Under the pieces are notes generated by a model. The model saw only the letters and a program-made list of their open reading frames with translations, did no database searches and had not been told where the DNA came from. The translations under genes were made by a program, and so were the position numbers. Below are positions 1-9,120 of a DNA stretch of 64,000 bases, in pieces (within the stretch, counting starts at the first letter, position 1; every line of letters starts with the position of its first letter). Origin of the DNA: Thiobacillus sp. (GTDB lineage: Bacteria > Pseudomonadota > Gammaproteobacteria > Burkholderiales > Thiobacillaceae); NCBI GenBank assembly GCA_019459055.1, contig JAIBEI010000048.1, forward strand, positions 1-64,000, given 5' to 3'.

Positions 1-1
1 C

Positions 2-211
2 GAATACGTGCGCTCACGTCACGAGCGCAAGAAGGTCGAGATGCTCTTTGCGCACCTCAAGCGAATACTGAAACTTGATCGGCTGCGATTGCGTGGACTT
101 AGTGGTGCGAGCGACGAATTCACCCTGGCTGCAGCGGTCCAGAATCTACGTCGTTTGGCCAAGCTGACCGCGCAAGCGCCGCCCGATCACGGGATAGGTG
201 CGTCTGCATGA
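2..211 (+). CDS. IS transposase, C-terminal fragment
   Basis: Only the last 69 codons are present; the frame is open from base 2 and ends at TGA 209-211, so the gene begins left of the window. The residues RKKVEMLFAHLK fit the R(3)E(6)K signature around the catalytic glutamate of IS4/IS5/IS1182-type DDE transposases, and a TLAAAVQNLRRLAKL helix follows, as is usual at the C-terminus of that group. Whether the upstream part is intact cannot be seen. It marks the left edge of the accessory patch up to about base 4000. Confidence 0.75.
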   Translation, partial: EYVRSRHERKKVEMLFAHLKRILKLDRLRLRGLSGASDEFTLAAAVQNLRRLAKLTAQAPPDHGIGASA

Positions 212-237
212 CGCAAAAACACCAGAATTAACGAAAA

Positions 238-259
238 AACCGGGCATTAAGACCCGGTT
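238..259 (+). terminator. hairpin after the transposase gene
   Basis: AACCGGG and CCCGGTT form a perfect 7-bp stem with an 8-base loop, 27 bases after the transposase stop. There is no clear U-tract (TACGAACC follows), so it may be a weak terminator or part of the IS end. Confidence 0.35.
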
Positions 260-382
260 ACGAACCTCGAAATGGGCAACGTTTCAAAAAATCACCCTTG
301 ATGGGGAATGGACTCGGCTGCGACATCGAGTTTTTCAACAGAATCGACCCTAAAGAGACGCTCGGAAAGGATGCAGCGAACG

Positions 383-399
383 TCTGGTCGTCGACCAGA
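383..399. repeat. perfect 8-bp inverted repeat
   Basis: TCTGGTCG-T-CGACCAGA is a near-continuous palindrome between the IS remnant and the end of the HExxH gene. It could be a protein-binding site or part of a mobile element end. No function can be assigned. Confidence 0.4.
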
Positions 400-436
400 G
401 CCGCCGGTGGCGTCTTGTATCTGGTTATGCCGCCGA

Positions 437-1813
437 TTAGATACAGGCCTCTGAGAATCTTTCGACCCAGGATTGCCCCTCAAATAACTCGTTAAAGCAG
501 TCATCTAAATTAAAGTGCGTAAGCAGGTTGGAATCGCAAGAAAAAATAAGAGAAGCTGACGAATCGCTGAGCAGAGCCGGAGGCAGATTAAGTCCATTAA
601 AATTCAATGCAAAATCATTGTCGCCAATCTTTTGAAAATTGTCGTATGCAGCTTTTGATAAGGTTGAAATCGATTGAATCTTGCTAGCCCAGAGTTCTAC
701 GCATAAATCATAAGCGAACTTATTTCTATCGCTGCGTAAAGTAGCGTAATCAACTCCAATTGTCTCGAGAGCTGCAATAGTTCCGCTGATGGCAGCTTTG
801 TGACTTACATAAGATTGTTCTGGAAGAGCGGCACAAACCATGTAATAAAGAACGCCAAGGTCACCAATCTTTAGGCCGTTCTGTACAGCCATAACAGTGG
901 GGGCATCCTTGGGTAACTTGAGCACTTCACTGACAAAACAATTGTCGGCAATCTTTTGAATCGAGCTTTCGGGCAAATTTAGAATGAGTCTGACAATGAC
1001 TGAGCAGAGATAAAATGTAGCTAGAACATTTGTGCACTGCTGCTGGTTGGCGACGATGTGAGCACAAACCGAATACTCAGTTATTTCCGGATTGTGAAGA
1101 TAGTCTAATGTCCGTGTTTCAAAGTGCTTCTGTTCGACTGTACGGAAGTCATCCTCAGTGTGCTGAATAAGTAGCCAATGGAGGAGCAACTCTTGAGCCA
1201 TTGCAGAGGCCTCCAACAGAGAGACCATCGAGACGGGCGATCGTGCAAGTTGTTCTCCTCTGGAGTTCGAGAATCTCGAAAACAGTACTGGCCTATTTGT
1301 TATTAAACCCTCATTCGAAAAAAGAGCGCCGATTGAGATATGAGATTGCCACGGACGAATGTTCTGGGTCTTCGAATTGACCACTGTGTAGTAATTCGGG
1401 AGCCTAATTCTCCGGCTGTGGTCATAGAAAGTCTTAGCCTTCGAAAAGCCAGACTCATCTGTACCATACTTGTTGTCAGACAAATAGGCCTCATTCATCA
1501 AGCTTAGATGCTTAAATCCCCATAAGGTAGATGTTGCATCTAGAAAGTGGGTGTATTCGTGTGCGGCTAACGGCAAGATTTTGGCTGCCAATTGATATTG
1601 ATCCGGTGTCAACCGCCCGCCGTCTACGAGTTTTTTGAAATCGCCGTCTCCAAGAGCTACCTGCATTCCTTGAATGTCTTCGGCTGATAACGCGTCTAAA
1701 GAAATGAGAGAAGTGTAGAAGTCAAAACTGCCAAGAACATCCACTTTGGCCAACATGTTTGTCCGTCTTGTTTTGTTCTTGAATTCGGTGAAGAGCATAG
1801 ATAGCGTTGACAC
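437..1813 (-). CDS. uncharacterised protein with HExxH motif (putative zinc peptidase)
   Basis: A 458-residue protein of no family I recognise. The clearest feature is HEYTH at residues 85-89, a HExxH zinc-binding motif inside a helix-like segment (PLAAHEYTHFLD). A glutamate at about residue 201 (SLLEASAMAQE) could be a third ligand as in gluzincins; that is inference. No signal peptide or membrane segment is evident, so it is probably cytoplasmic. The annotated start is GTG at 1813 without a ribosome site. ATG at 1798 or at 1756 (MLAKVDVLG) is also possible, and the last has a weak GACGG upstream. The gene is visibly more AT-rich than the rest of the window, a sign of transfer. It sits beside a restriction-like nuclease and a transposase remnant. 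Confidence 0.6.
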   Translation of the reverse strand: MSTLSMLFTEFKNKTRRTNMLAKVDVLGSFDFYTSLISLDALSAEDIQGMQVALGDGDFKKLVDGGRLTPDQYQLAAKILPLAAHEYTHFLDATSTLWGFKHLSLMNEAYLSDNKYGTDESGFSKAKTFYDHSRRIRLPNYYTVVNSKTQNIRPWQSHISIGALFSNEGLITNRPVLFSRFSNSRGEQLARSPVSMVSLLEASAMAQELLLHWLLIQHTEDDFRTVEQKHFETRTLDYLHNPEITEYSVCAHIVANQQQCTNVLATFYLCSVIVRLILNLPESSIQKIADNCFVSEVLKLPKDAPTVMAVQNGLKIGDLGVLYYMVCAALPEQSYVSHKAAISGTIAALETIGVDYATLRSDRNKFAYDLCVELWASKIQSISTLSKAAYDNFQKIGDNDFALNFNGLNLPPALLSDSSASLIFSCDSNLLTHFNLDDCFNELFEGQSWVERFSEACI

Positions 1814-2144
1814 ATAATAAAAATGGGTAAGAAACCGCTGCGTTTGTTAGACGCATTCCAAATGCTCCCACAAAATGATAGTCACCCCCTAACTGGCTGC
1901 TTCGGCCGCACAGGAGACGGTCGCCGCTATCAGCTTAAACTTCCGCTCTTGGCCGATTGTGAGTTCGACGTGGTGCCCGGAAGCCGACAGAGGCAAATTC
2001 TGGATGGCCCCACGGAGCTTACGGGGGCCTACTCCCAAAGGCAGCCCCCGGCCATAAACGGACGGTCGTTGTGACAACTATCAAGGCCCGTTCCGAACCC
2101 AAAAGCAGACAGTCAACGCCCAAGTTTGGTTTTTCGCGCCACAC
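1814..2144. other. 331-base spacer, probably non-coding remnant
   Basis: Short frames are open on both strands but neither resembles a known protein or has a ribosome site. The block from about 1894 starts with TGGCTGCTTCGG. A very similar string (TGGCCGCTTCGG) starts a second remnant at 3695, so both may be decayed copies of a dispersed element bracketing the two genes between them. Confidence 0.3.
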
Positions 2145-3017
2145 CTAAAGCACAAAGACACGGACACGAACTTCCCCTTCCTTTGATGTTCTTGGACCTT
2201 CAAGGTCAGCTCTGAGGCCTGGGGCATTTGTAATCAGTTGGTCGGGATCGTAGATGACGCACCAGAGGCTCTTGCAGTTGGGATGCTTCCGATAGTGCTC
2301 AATGTCGATGATGAGCTCATCCCCGACCTTTTTTGCATGCGCTCTGTCTCTTACGATTTTCGTTTCGATAACGAGCCCGTGCGTTGGCAGCAAGAAGTCC
2401 ATTCTTGTGCTGGAACCCGCGTAGCTCGGCGTGAACTCTTCTGGTCGTATGTCACTGATCCAAGGCCTGAGCAGCGCGTGAAGCAGATCTTGGACGTCGT
2501 ATTCGTTGCCAAACGATAATGGCTGAACTCCCTTTCTACGATGCGTTAGAGGGTGCATCGCTCTGCGCAAACCTTTTACGACGATCTCTAGGAGCTCCTC
2601 CACTCTGGCAGGTTTGACTGGCTCCTGCGTTCGCGTTTGTGGCGTTGCAGCGGTGCTTTCTTCAGGTGCGTCACCCTGCGGCAATATCCGCCCAAATCGG
2701 TAGTAGCGTAGACCGTTATCCTCAAGCGCAGATTCAATGCTCTCGCGCCGTTCTTTCCACGTATCGAACTCCTCGGTGCCTTGCTTGGGCGTAAAGTCCA
2801 TGAATTCCTCGAGCACTGCCCCCAAGACTGCAAGGCTATCTGTGTTTGGGTCCTGCCCAGCTCGAAACAACCACTCCTTCCATTTGGAGTGGTGCGCCAA
2901 TAGAGGAGGATCACCAGGTGCGCCAGCGGATATGAATAGTGCATCAAGGGTTGGATGAGATCCCGTACTGGCGATCACGTCTCCGACAACGGCACAAAGA
3001 GCTTTTGATAGACGCAC
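2145..3017 (-). CDS. DpnII/MboI-like PD-(D/E)XK nuclease-domain protein
   Basis: The C-terminal half (about residues 140-280) matches the DpnII/MboI-like restriction endonuclease fold. It has YDVQDLLHALL (173-183), EFTPSYAGSSTRMDFLL with Asp207, then GLVIETK with Glu218 and Lys220, giving the D-x10-ExK active site, and later DELIIDIEHYRKHP. The N-terminal ~110 residues are alpha-helical without a recognised motif and may be an AbiJ-type sensor domain (inference). A proline/threonine-rich linker near residues 112-136 joins the halves. The protein probably cuts nucleic acid in a defence context rather than acting as a classic restriction enzyme, because no methyltransferase is adjacent. The start is GTG at 3017 without a clear ribosome site, so it is uncertain. 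Confidence 0.7.
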   Translation of the reverse strand: MRLSKALCAVVGDVIASTGSHPTLDALFISAGAPGDPPLLAHHSKWKEWLFRAGQDPNTDSLAVLGAVLEEFMDFTPKQGTEEFDTWKERRESIESALEDNGLRYYRFGRILPQGDAPEESTAATPQTRTQEPVKPARVEELLEIVVKGLRRAMHPLTHRRKGVQPLSFGNEYDVQDLLHALLRPWISDIRPEEFTPSYAGSSTRMDFLLPTHGLVIETKIVRDRAHAKKVGDELIIDIEHYRKHPNCKSLWCVIYDPDQLITNAPGLRADLEGPRTSKEGEVRVRVFVL

Positions 3018-3068
3018 GATATGTTGCTATGAAAACCTAACGTGGGATGTAAACGGACTTGTTATGTA

Positions 3069-3533
3069 TTACGGCCACCTGGTGGAAATACCTTGGTTGT
3101 GCGCCCGAATTTGCTCTGTTTGTTGGCGGCGTCTTTCGGCAAGCGCTTGATCTTGCCGCTGCAATTCTTCCAATGAGACAGCATCGACCGGCATTGCCAG
3201 TGGAACCTTGAAACTGATGCGATTCGTAGCTGTGCTTGAGGCATTTGACTGGCCGCCAGTGCCTAGATTAAGCAGGCCTGCGACATTAAGCTTCGCCTTG
3301 CCTTCAGTCTCTGTTGCCTCAACCACAGTCACGGTTACATCGAAGTCGACAAGAAAAATGTTCTGGCCAGAGGTAAGTGAACCGAAATGCGACTTGTCCT
3401 GCTCTTGCTTTCCCGCTCGATGGGCCGGATTAACAAAACCTCCAGCGTCTCGAACTTCAGTTTGAGCTGCTTCGGCGCCTGCAGCGATCTGCGCAAGTGT
3501 TTCTCTGATGAATTCTTTCAGTTCCACAGACAT
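3069..3533 (-). CDS. small hypothetical protein (trypco2-like architecture)
   Basis: A 154-residue protein. The N-terminus SVELKEFIRETLAQIAAG is a helix, followed by a beta-rich middle with FDVTVTVVEATE and a NRISFKVPLAMP strand. It ends in a charged helix rich in Gln/Arg. The helix-plus-strand plan recalls small trypsin-co-occurring (trypco2-type) proteins found beside effector genes, but the resemblance is by pattern only. AGGGAG abuts the ATG at 3533; GTG two codons later (3527) is better spaced and may be the true start. It lies upstream of the DpnII-like gene on the same strand, 51 bases away, and could be co-transcribed. Confidence 0.45.
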   Translation of the reverse strand: MSVELKEFIRETLAQIAAGAEAAQTEVRDAGGFVNPAHRAGKQEQDKSHFGSLTSGQNIFLVDFDVTVTVVEATETEGKAKLNVAGLLNLGTGGQSNASSTATNRISFKVPLAMPVDAVSLEELQRQDQALAERRRQQTEQIRAHNQGISTRWP

Positions 3534-4006
3534 CTCCCTGTATAACAGTTATTCAAAAAAGCCATGGATCCGGGCATTTATTAATATAGAGACCGGGGGG
3601 CATAAGGATTATGCGCCTGTTTGGCATCACACAACGGCGGTCCTGGATGACCGCTTTCACTACGCCATTGGGCGTTCAGTATTTAAGCCATGATTGGCCG
3701 CTTCGGGTCGTGCCCTGCCGCGAAGGAAATCAGAAAGTCGCCGTTCGGTGAGATTTTCTGGCCTATGTCCGGTAACGAAGCCATAGCGGAAGTAGTCAGC
3801 CAAATCTCCAGCGGCAGCTTCGGCCGATGACCTGCCAACTGTGCCAGTTCAGCCGCCGGCAGCTTACCAAGGTACACCGGCCGCCCAGGAACGCATGGTT
3901 TCGGCTCCCTTAGCCCCCCGAGTTGGTGCGGGCTTTGCCCCTACGACGACCAATGCTACTCGCGGGACTACGGCGCCCTTCAGAAATCAGCCCGTCGAAT
4001 ACCGTT
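3534..4006. other. 473-base spacer with remnant sequence
   Basis: No convincing gene. Minus-strand bases 3683-3880 keep an open frame that looks protein-like (YLGKLPAAELAQLAGHRPKL) but is cut off upstream by a stop near 3940. This may be a decayed fragment or a dispersed repeat beginning TGGCCGCTTCGG at 3695. The region marks the junction between the accessory patch and the conserved pyrC-rsmI block. Confidence 0.35.
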
Positions 4007-5041
4007 TTAGGCGACGACGCGCCAGCGGATGGCTTCGCCTGCGCGTAGCGGCACCAGGCTGTCCTCGCCCATTTTGAGGCGGGCCGGCGCGTCCCAGCTT
4101 TCGCGCGTGAGGGTGATGGTGTCGGTGTTGCGCGGCAGGCCGTAGAAGTCGGCGCCGTGGAAGCTGGCGAAGGCTTCGAGCTTGTCGAGCGCGCCGGCGT
4201 CTTCGAACACTTCGGCATACAGTTCGATCGCGGCATGCGCGGTATAGATGCCGGCGCAGCCGCAGGCGCTTTCCTTGGTGCCCACGGCATGCGGGGCGGA
4301 ATCGGTGCCGAGGAAGAACTTGGGATTGCCGGAGGTGGCGGCGGCCACCAGCGCCTGGCGATGCTGTTCGCGTTTCAGCACCGGCAGGCAATACATGTGC
4401 GGGCGGATGCCGCCCTTGAACATGGCGTTGCGGTTGTACAGCAGGTGATGCACGGTGACGGTGGCGGCGACGCTGGCCGGCGCGGCGGCGATGAACTCGG
4501 CGGCCTGGCGCGTGGTGATGTGTTCGAGCACGATTTTGAGCTTGGGAAAATCGCGCAGCAGCGGGATCAGGTGGCGCTCGATGAACACCGCTTCGCGGTC
4601 GAACACGTCGACCTCGGGGTCGACCACTTCGCCGTGCAGCAAGAGCGGCATGCCGACTTCTTCCATCGCCGCGATCGCCTTGTACGCCTTGGCGAGTTCG
4701 GTGACGCCGGAATCGGAATTGGTGGTCGCCCCGGCCGGGTAATACTTCACCGCATGGACGAAGCCGCTTGCCCGCGCGCGGTGGATTTCCTCGGGCGTGG
4801 TGTTGTCGGTGAGGTAGAGCGTCATCAGCGGCTCGAACGCCGTCCCGCTCGCGGCCGCCAGCAGGCGCTCGCGGTACGCCGCCGCATCGGCCACGTTGAC
4901 CACCGGCGGCCGCAGGTTGGGCATGGCGATGGCGCGGCCGAACACGCGCGCGGTGTCGGGCAGCACGCTTCGCATCGCGGCGCCGTCGCGGAAGTGGATG
5001 TGCCAGTCGTCGGGGCGGGTGAGGGTGAGGGTGTCGGTCAT
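4007..5041 (-). CDS. pyrC: dihydroorotase, class II
   Basis: Catalyses the reversible cyclisation of N-carbamoyl-aspartate to dihydroorotate, the third step of pyrimidine synthesis, in the cytoplasm. The 344-residue length equals class II enzymes such as E. coli PyrC. The metal and catalytic residues are visible: His14 and His16 in [10 protein letters not shown], the carboxylatable Lys99 in AVKYYPAG, His136 in LLLHGEV, His174 in VLEHITT and Asp247 in GTDSAPH. Its ATG overlaps the stop of rsmI by four bases, so the two are translationally coupled. It is the last gene of its minus-strand unit. Confidence 0.97.
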   Translation of the reverse strand: MTDTLTLTRPDDWHIHFRDGAAMRSVLPDTARVFGRAIAMPNLRPPVVNVADAAAYRERLLAAASGTAFEPLMTLYLTDNTTPEEIHRARASGFVHAVKYYPAGATTNSDSGVTELAKAYKAIAAMEEVGMPLLLHGEVVDPEVDVFDREAVFIERHLIPLLRDFPKLKIVLEHITTRQAAEFIAAAPASVAATVTVHHLLYNRNAMFKGGIRPHMYCLPVLKREQHRQALVAAATSGNPKFFLGTDSAPHAVGTKESACGCAGIYTAHAAIELYAEVFEDAGALDKLEAFASFHGADFYGLPRNTDTITLTRESWDAPARLKMGEDSLVPLRAGEAIRWRVVA

Positions 5042-5916
5042 GCGTCGTCTTGAGCCTGCGGCTTGAGTGCCAAAGTCATTTTATAGAGTTCGGCCTTGCT
5101 GCGGCCGGTGATTTTCGCCGCCAGCTTGGCCGCCAGCGTCGGCGGCAGTTCGCCCAGCAGCACGTCGAGCACGCGCATCGCTTCGGCATCGACCATCGCG
5201 GCGGCGGCGGCCGGCGGATGCACGATGACGACGAATTCGCCGCGCACGTGGTTGGGGTCGGCGGCGAGCCAGGCGGGCGCCTCGGCGAGCGGCAGGGTGA
5301 CAATGTTCTCGAAGCGCTTGGTGAGTTCGCGCGCCAGCGTCACCGGTCGGGTTCCGTCCAGCACCGCCGCCATGTCGGCCAGCGTCTCCTGGATGCGGTG
5401 CGGCGCCTCGTAAAACACCAGCGCCGCCGGCAGCGCCGCCAGGGTTTGCAGTTGCGCACGGCGCGCGCCGGATTTGGGCGGCAGAAAACCGTGGAACAGC
5501 CATTGCCCGGATTCGATGCCGGCAACCGACAGCGCCGTGGTCACCGCCGCGGCGCCGGGGATCGGCACCACCGTCAGGCCCGCAGCACGCACCGCCGCCA
5601 CCAGCCGCGCGCCGGGATCGGACACCGCGGGCGTGCCCGCATCCGACACGTAGGCCACCGCCTCGCCGCCGACGATCCACGCGATCACCTTGTCGGCGGC
5701 AGCGCGCTCGTTGTGTTCGCGGATCGACACCAGCGGTTTTCTGATATCAAAATGCGCCAGCAGCTGCCCCGACACGCGGGTGTCTTCCGCCGCCACGCGA
5801 TCCACGCATTTCAGCGTGTCGAGCGCGCGCAGCGTGATGTCGCCGAGGTTGCCTATCGGCGTGGCGACGACGTAGAGCCCAGGCGGCAGGCGGGTATGAT
5901 GGGTCGCTTCGTTCAT
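5038..5916 (-). CDS. rsmI: 16S rRNA (cytidine1402-2'-O)-methyltransferase
   Basis: Methylates the ribose of C1402 in the 16S rRNA decoding centre using SAM. The N-terminus [20 protein letters not shown] and the following [15 protein letters not shown] are diagnostic of RsmI in the tetrapyrrole-methylase fold, and [19 protein letters not shown] is the SAM-binding loop region. Its 292 residues match the family. It is transcribed away from yraN, with only 18 bases between the two starts; the same rsmI/yraN divergent or clustered neighbourhood is common in proteobacteria. It overlaps pyrC by four bases downstream. Confidence 0.96.
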   Translation of the reverse strand: MNEATHHTRLPPGLYVVATPIGNLGDITLRALDTLKCVDRVAAEDTRVSGQLLAHFDIRKPLVSIREHNERAAADKVIAWIVGGEAVAYVSDAGTPAVSDPGARLVAAVRAAGLTVVPIPGAAAVTTALSVAGIESGQWLFHGFLPPKSGARRAQLQTLAALPAALVFYEAPHRIQETLADMAAVLDGTRPVTLARELTKRFENIVTLPLAEAPAWLAADPNHVRGEFVVIVHPPAAAAAMVDAEAMRVLDVLLGELPPTLAAKLAAKITGRSKAELYKMTLALKPQAQDDA

Positions 5917-5934
5917 GGGCCGTCATTGTCGCAG

Positions 5935-6291
5935 ATGCAGATGTTGAAATCTCTGATTGGGCAATCCGCCGAATCGCGCGCCGAAGCCTTCCTGCAAACG
6001 CAGGGCCTGAAGCTCGTCACGCGCAACTGGCGCTGCCGCTTCGGCGAGATCGACCTCATCATGCAGGACGGCCCCACTTTGGTGTTCGTCGAGGTGCGGC
6101 TGCGCAGCCGCAGCGATTTCGGCGGCGCCGCCGCCAGCGTGACGCCGGTCAAGCAGAAGAAGCTGCTGGCTGCCGCACGCCAGTATCTGACCACGCTGAA
6201 AACGCTGCCGCCGTGTCGCTTCGACGTGGTGGCGCTGTCCGGCGATGGCGTGCCGGACTGGATCAAGAACGCTTTCGACGATGTGGGATAA
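5935..6291 (+). CDS. yraN: YraN/UPF0102 family nuclease-like protein
   Basis: A 118-residue member of the UPF0102 family, which has a Holliday-junction-resolvase-like PD-(D/E)XK fold and unknown physiological role. Visible motifs are AESRAEAFLQTQGL, TRNWRCRFGEIDLIMQD (conserved GEIDLI) and VFVEVRLRS (ExK-type position with Arg), then KQKKLLAAARQYL. The start may be ATG 5935 or ATG 5941; neither has a strong ribosome site. It heads the yraN-diaA-dolP order known from enterobacteria, although 162 bases separate it from diaA here. Confidence 0.9.
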   Translation: MQMLKSLIGQSAESRAEAFLQTQGLKLVTRNWRCRFGEIDLIMQDGPTLVFVEVRLRSRSDFGGAAASVTPVKQKKLLAAARQYLTTLKTLPPCRFDVVALSGDGVPDWIKNAFDDVG

Positions 6292-6358
6292 TTCAAAATT
6301 GTTCATCAGGCGATTTGTGATGCGTACGGCGTACTTTGTGCACCGATTGACGCCCGAA

Positions 6359-6375
6359 GGTGCACAGAGTGCACC
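6359..6375. repeat. GGTGCAC-AGA-GTGCACC hairpin element
   Basis: A perfect 7-bp inverted repeat with a 3-base loop in the yraN-diaA gap. A related half (TTTGTGCACC) lies at 6336-6345. It has the look of a dispersed extragenic palindrome. It could also act as a weak terminator for yraN, but no U-tract follows. Confidence 0.4.
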
Positions 6376-6453
6376 CTACTCTTTGTGTCTCGCGCCCTAA
6401 TGAACAATCCCGGATAATCCAGGCTTGAAGTTTCATAATTCACGCGCGCCCTC

Positions 6454-7047
6454 ATGCCCCTACACGACAGAATTTTCGGCCATTTCCAGGCCTCGGCGCA
6501 GACCAAGCTGGATGCTGCCGGGACACTTGTTCCGGTGATTGAGCAGGCCGCGCGTCACATGGTGCATTGCCTTGCGCAGGGCGGAAAAATCCTGGCCTGC
6601 GGCAACGGCGGCTCGGCGGCGGATGCGCAGCATTTCGCCTCCCATATGATCAACCGCTTCGAGCAGGAACGCCCCGGCCTGGCAGCGATTGCCCTGACCG
6701 CCGATACGTCCACCCTGACTTCGATCGCCAACGACGCATCCTTTGATCAGGTATTTGCGCGCCAGGTGAAGGCGCTGGGGCAGCCGGGCGACCTGCTGCT
6801 GGCGATTTCCTGCAGCGGCAACTCGCCCAGCGTACTGCAGGCGGTGGCCGCCGCCCACGCGCGCAGCATGCCGGTGATCGCCCTCACAGGGAACGGCGGC
6901 GGCGTGCTGGGGGAACAAATGCAGGAAGACGACGTCTTCCTCAGCGTGCCCGCCGAATCCGCGGCGCGCATTCATGAAGTCCATATGCTGGCCATCCATT
7001 GCCTGTGCGATGCGGTGGACAGCGTTTTACTGGGAGTAGAGGAATGA
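6454..7047 (+). CDS. diaA: SIS-domain protein DiaA (DnaA initiator-associating) / GmhA-like
   Basis: A 197-residue SIS-domain protein. The sugar-phosphate binding signatures are ILACGNGGSAADAQHFASHM (about 48-67) and LLAISCSGNSPSVLQA (about 115-130). Sequence alone does not separate DiaA, which tetramerises and promotes DnaA loading at oriC, from the phosphoheptose isomerase GmhA. The position directly between yraN and a BON lipoprotein is the E. coli diaA locus, and this favours DiaA. The stop overlaps the start of dolP by four bases. Confidence 0.85.
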   Translation: MPLHDRIFGHFQASAQTKLDAAGTLVPVIEQAARHMVHCLAQGGKILACGNGGSAADAQHFASHMINRFEQERPGLAAIALTADTSTLTSIANDASFDQVFARQVKALGQPGDLLLAISCSGNSPSVLQAVAAAHARSMPVIALTGNGGGVLGEQMQEDDVFLSVPAESAARIHEVHMLAIHCLCDAVDSVLLGVEE

Positions 7048-7616
7048 ACAAACTGATTTACATCGCGCTGGCGGGTGTGGCGCTGTCGCAATTGAACGGA
7101 TGTGCCGCGGTCGTCGCCGGTGGCGCTGCCACGGGGACCGCGGTTGCGCTCGACCGCCGCACCGCCGGCGTGTATGTCGGCGACCAGGAAATCGAATTGC
7201 GCGCGAGGAACCGCCTGCGCGAAGCCTTCCAGGAAAAAATCGGCAACATCTCCGTGACCAGCTACAACCGCCAGGTGCTGCTCACCGGCCAGGTGCCGGA
7301 CGAGTCCACTCGCTCGCGCGCCACCGACGTCGTCAAGGGTGTTCCCGACGTCCGCGCGGTGTTCAACGAACTCAGCGTCTCGGGCGTCACCTCGTACACT
7401 TCCCGGGCCAACGACACCACCCTCACGGGCAATGTCAAGACACGCCTGCTGCGTGACGAACGCGTGCCCGGCACCAAGATCAAGGTGGTGACCGAGGCCG
7501 GTGTGGTCTACCTGATGGGGCTGGTGACGCAGCCCGAAGCCAAGGTCGCCGCCGACATCGCGCGCACCAGCTCAGGCGTGACCAAGGTCGTCACCCTGTT
7601 CGAATACATCGACTGA
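7044..7616 (+). CDS. dolP: BON-domain outer-membrane lipoprotein DolP (YraP)
   Basis: A 190-residue lipoprotein. Its signal peptide ends in a lipobox (LSQLNGC), giving Cys20 as the probable lipidated residue. Two BON domains follow: about 48-115 (RNRLREAFQEKIGNISVTSY) and about 125-190 (VKTRLLRDERVPGTKIKVV). The known role of DolP is maintenance of the outer membrane at sites of lipid stress and cell division, by binding anionic phospholipid. The start is set by the ATGA overlap with diaA. Confidence 0.92.
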   Translation: MNKLIYIALAGVALSQLNGCAAVVAGGAATGTAVALDRRTAGVYVGDQEIELRARNRLREAFQEKIGNISVTSYNRQVLLTGQVPDESTRSRATDVVKGVPDVRAVFNELSVSGVTSYTSRANDTTLTGNVKTRLLRDERVPGTKIKVVTEAGVVYLMGLVTQPEAKVAADIARTSSGVTKVVTLFEYID

Positions 7617-7646
7617 TCCGCAACCCGCCTGCGCGCGCCCCCGCCC

Positions 7647-9110
7647 ATGATCTACCGCGACCTGCGCGATTTCATCGCACAACTTGAAAAAACGGGCGAG
7701 CTCAAACGCATCGCCGTCGAAGTCGACCCCAGGCTGGAAATGACCGAAATCGCCGATCGCGTGCTGCGCGCCGGCGGCCCGGCGCTGCTGTTCGAGAATC
7801 CAAAGGGCAGCACCATCCCGGTGCTGGCGAATCTGTTCGGCACGGTCAAGCGGGTGGCGCTGGGCATGGGCGAGGACGACCCGAGCCGGCTGCGCGAAGT
7901 CGGCAAGCTCTTGGCCTACCTGAAGGAGCCCGAGCCGCCGAAGGGCCTGCGCGACGCCTGGGACAAGTGGCCGGTTCTCAAACAGGTTTTGAACATGGCG
8001 CCGAAGGAAGTGCGGAGCGCGCCGTGCCAGGAAATCGTGTGGGAAGGTGCCGACGTGGACTTGAACCGCCTGCCGATCCAGCACTGCTGGCCGGGCGACG
8101 TGGCGCCGCTCATCACCTGGGGGCTGACCGTTACGAAAGGTCCGCACAAGAAACGGCAGAACCTCGGCATCTACCGCCAGCAGGTGCTCGCACCGAACAA
8201 GCTCATCATGCGCTGGCTGGCGCATCGCGGTGGCGCGCTGGATTTTCGCGAGCACACGCTGGCGCATCCGGGCGAGCCGTTCCCGCTCGCGGTGGCGCTG
8301 GGCGCAGACCCGGCAACCATCCTTGGCGCGGTCACGCCGGTGCCGGATTCGCTCTCCGAATACCAGTTCGCCGGCCTGTTGCGCGGCGCCAAGACCGAAG
8401 TAGTGAAATGCCTTGGCAATGATCTGCAGGTGCCGGCGTCGGCCGAGATCGTTCTCGAAGGCGTGATCCATCCCGATGAAACCGCGCTCGAAGGGCCGTA
8501 CGGCGACCACACCGGCTACTACAACGAGCAGGAAACCTTTCCGGTGTTCACCGTCCTTCGCATCACGATGCGGCGCGACCCGATCTACCACAGCACCTAC
8601 ACCGGCAAGCCGCCGGACGAGCCGGCGATCCTCGGCGTGGCGCTGAACGAGGTGTTCGTGCCGCTTTTGCAGAAGCAGTTTCCCGAGATTTCCGACTTCT
8701 ACCTGCCGCCCGAGGGTTGCTCCTACCGCATGGCGGTGGTCAGCATGAAGAAGGCCTACCCCGGCCACGCCAAGCGCGTGATGTTCGGCGTGTGGAGCTT
8801 TCTGCGCCAGTTCATGTACACCAAGTTCATCATCGTCACCGACGACGACGTGAACGTGCGCGACTGGAAGGAAGTCATGTGGGCGCTCACCACCCGCGTC
8901 GATCCGGCGCGCGACACCCTGCTGGTGGAAAACACGCCGATCGACTATCTCGACTTCGCCAGTCCGGTGTCGGGGCTGGGCAGCAAGATGGGCATCGACG
9001 CCACCAACAAATGGCCGGGCGAAACCCACCGCGAATGGGGCACGCCGATCGCGATGGACGCGGCGGTCAAAGCAAAAATCGATGCCCTGTGGCCCGACCT
9101 CGGCTTGTAG
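7647..9110 (+). CDS. ubiD: UbiD 4-hydroxy-3-polyprenylbenzoate decarboxylase
   Basis: Prenylated-FMN-dependent decarboxylase of ubiquinone synthesis; needs the flavin prenyltransferase UbiX, which is not in the window. The 487 residues begin [19 protein letters not shown], a typical UbiD start, and contain [17 protein letters not shown] (about 280-296), the conserved core with the catalytic Glu-Arg-Glu network region. The C-terminal part ([33 protein letters not shown]) is also diagnostic. It follows dolP by 30 bases on the same strand and probably shares its transcript. Confidence 0.96.
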   Translation: MIYRDLRDFIAQLEKTGELKRIAVEVDPRLEMTEIADRVLRAGGPALLFENPKGSTIPVLANLFGTVKRVALGMGEDDPSRLREVGKLLAYLKEPEPPKGLRDAWDKWPVLKQVLNMAPKEVRSAPCQEIVWEGADVDLNRLPIQHCWPGDVAPLITWGLTVTKGPHKKRQNLGIYRQQVLAPNKLIMRWLAHRGGALDFREHTLAHPGEPFPLAVALGADPATILGAVTPVPDSLSEYQFAGLLRGAKTEVVKCLGNDLQVPASAEIVLEGVIHPDETALEGPYGDHTGYYNEQETFPVFTVLRITMRRDPIYHSTYTGKPPDEPAILGVALNEVFVPLLQKQFPEISDFYLPPEGCSYRMAVVSMKKAYPGHAKRVMFGVWSFLRQFMYTKFIIVTDDDVNVRDWKEVMWALTTRVDPARDTLLVENTPIDYLDFASPVSGLGSKMGIDATNKWPGETHREWGTPIAMDAAVKAKIDALWPDLGL

Positions 9111-9120
9111 CCCTGCAACC

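Larger units (their letters stand above)
1..341. mobile_element. right end of an insertion sequence (limits uncertain)
   Basis: After the transposase stop there are about 130 non-coding bases ending in GAGTTTTTCAACAG (328-341). This T-rich string resembles the terminal inverted repeats of many IS elements in this transposase group. The matching left end and target duplication lie outside the window, so the right boundary is inferred. Confidence 0.35.

Noticed and set aside
1823..2077. Short open frames on both strands in the spacer between the first two genes
   Set aside because: No ribosome site, no recognisable protein pattern; more likely remnant DNA.
5050..5934. Extension of the yraN frame upstream to 5050
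   Set aside because: The added 295 residues are antisense to rsmI and arginine/histidine-rich. The conserved UPF0102 start is at 5935-5941.
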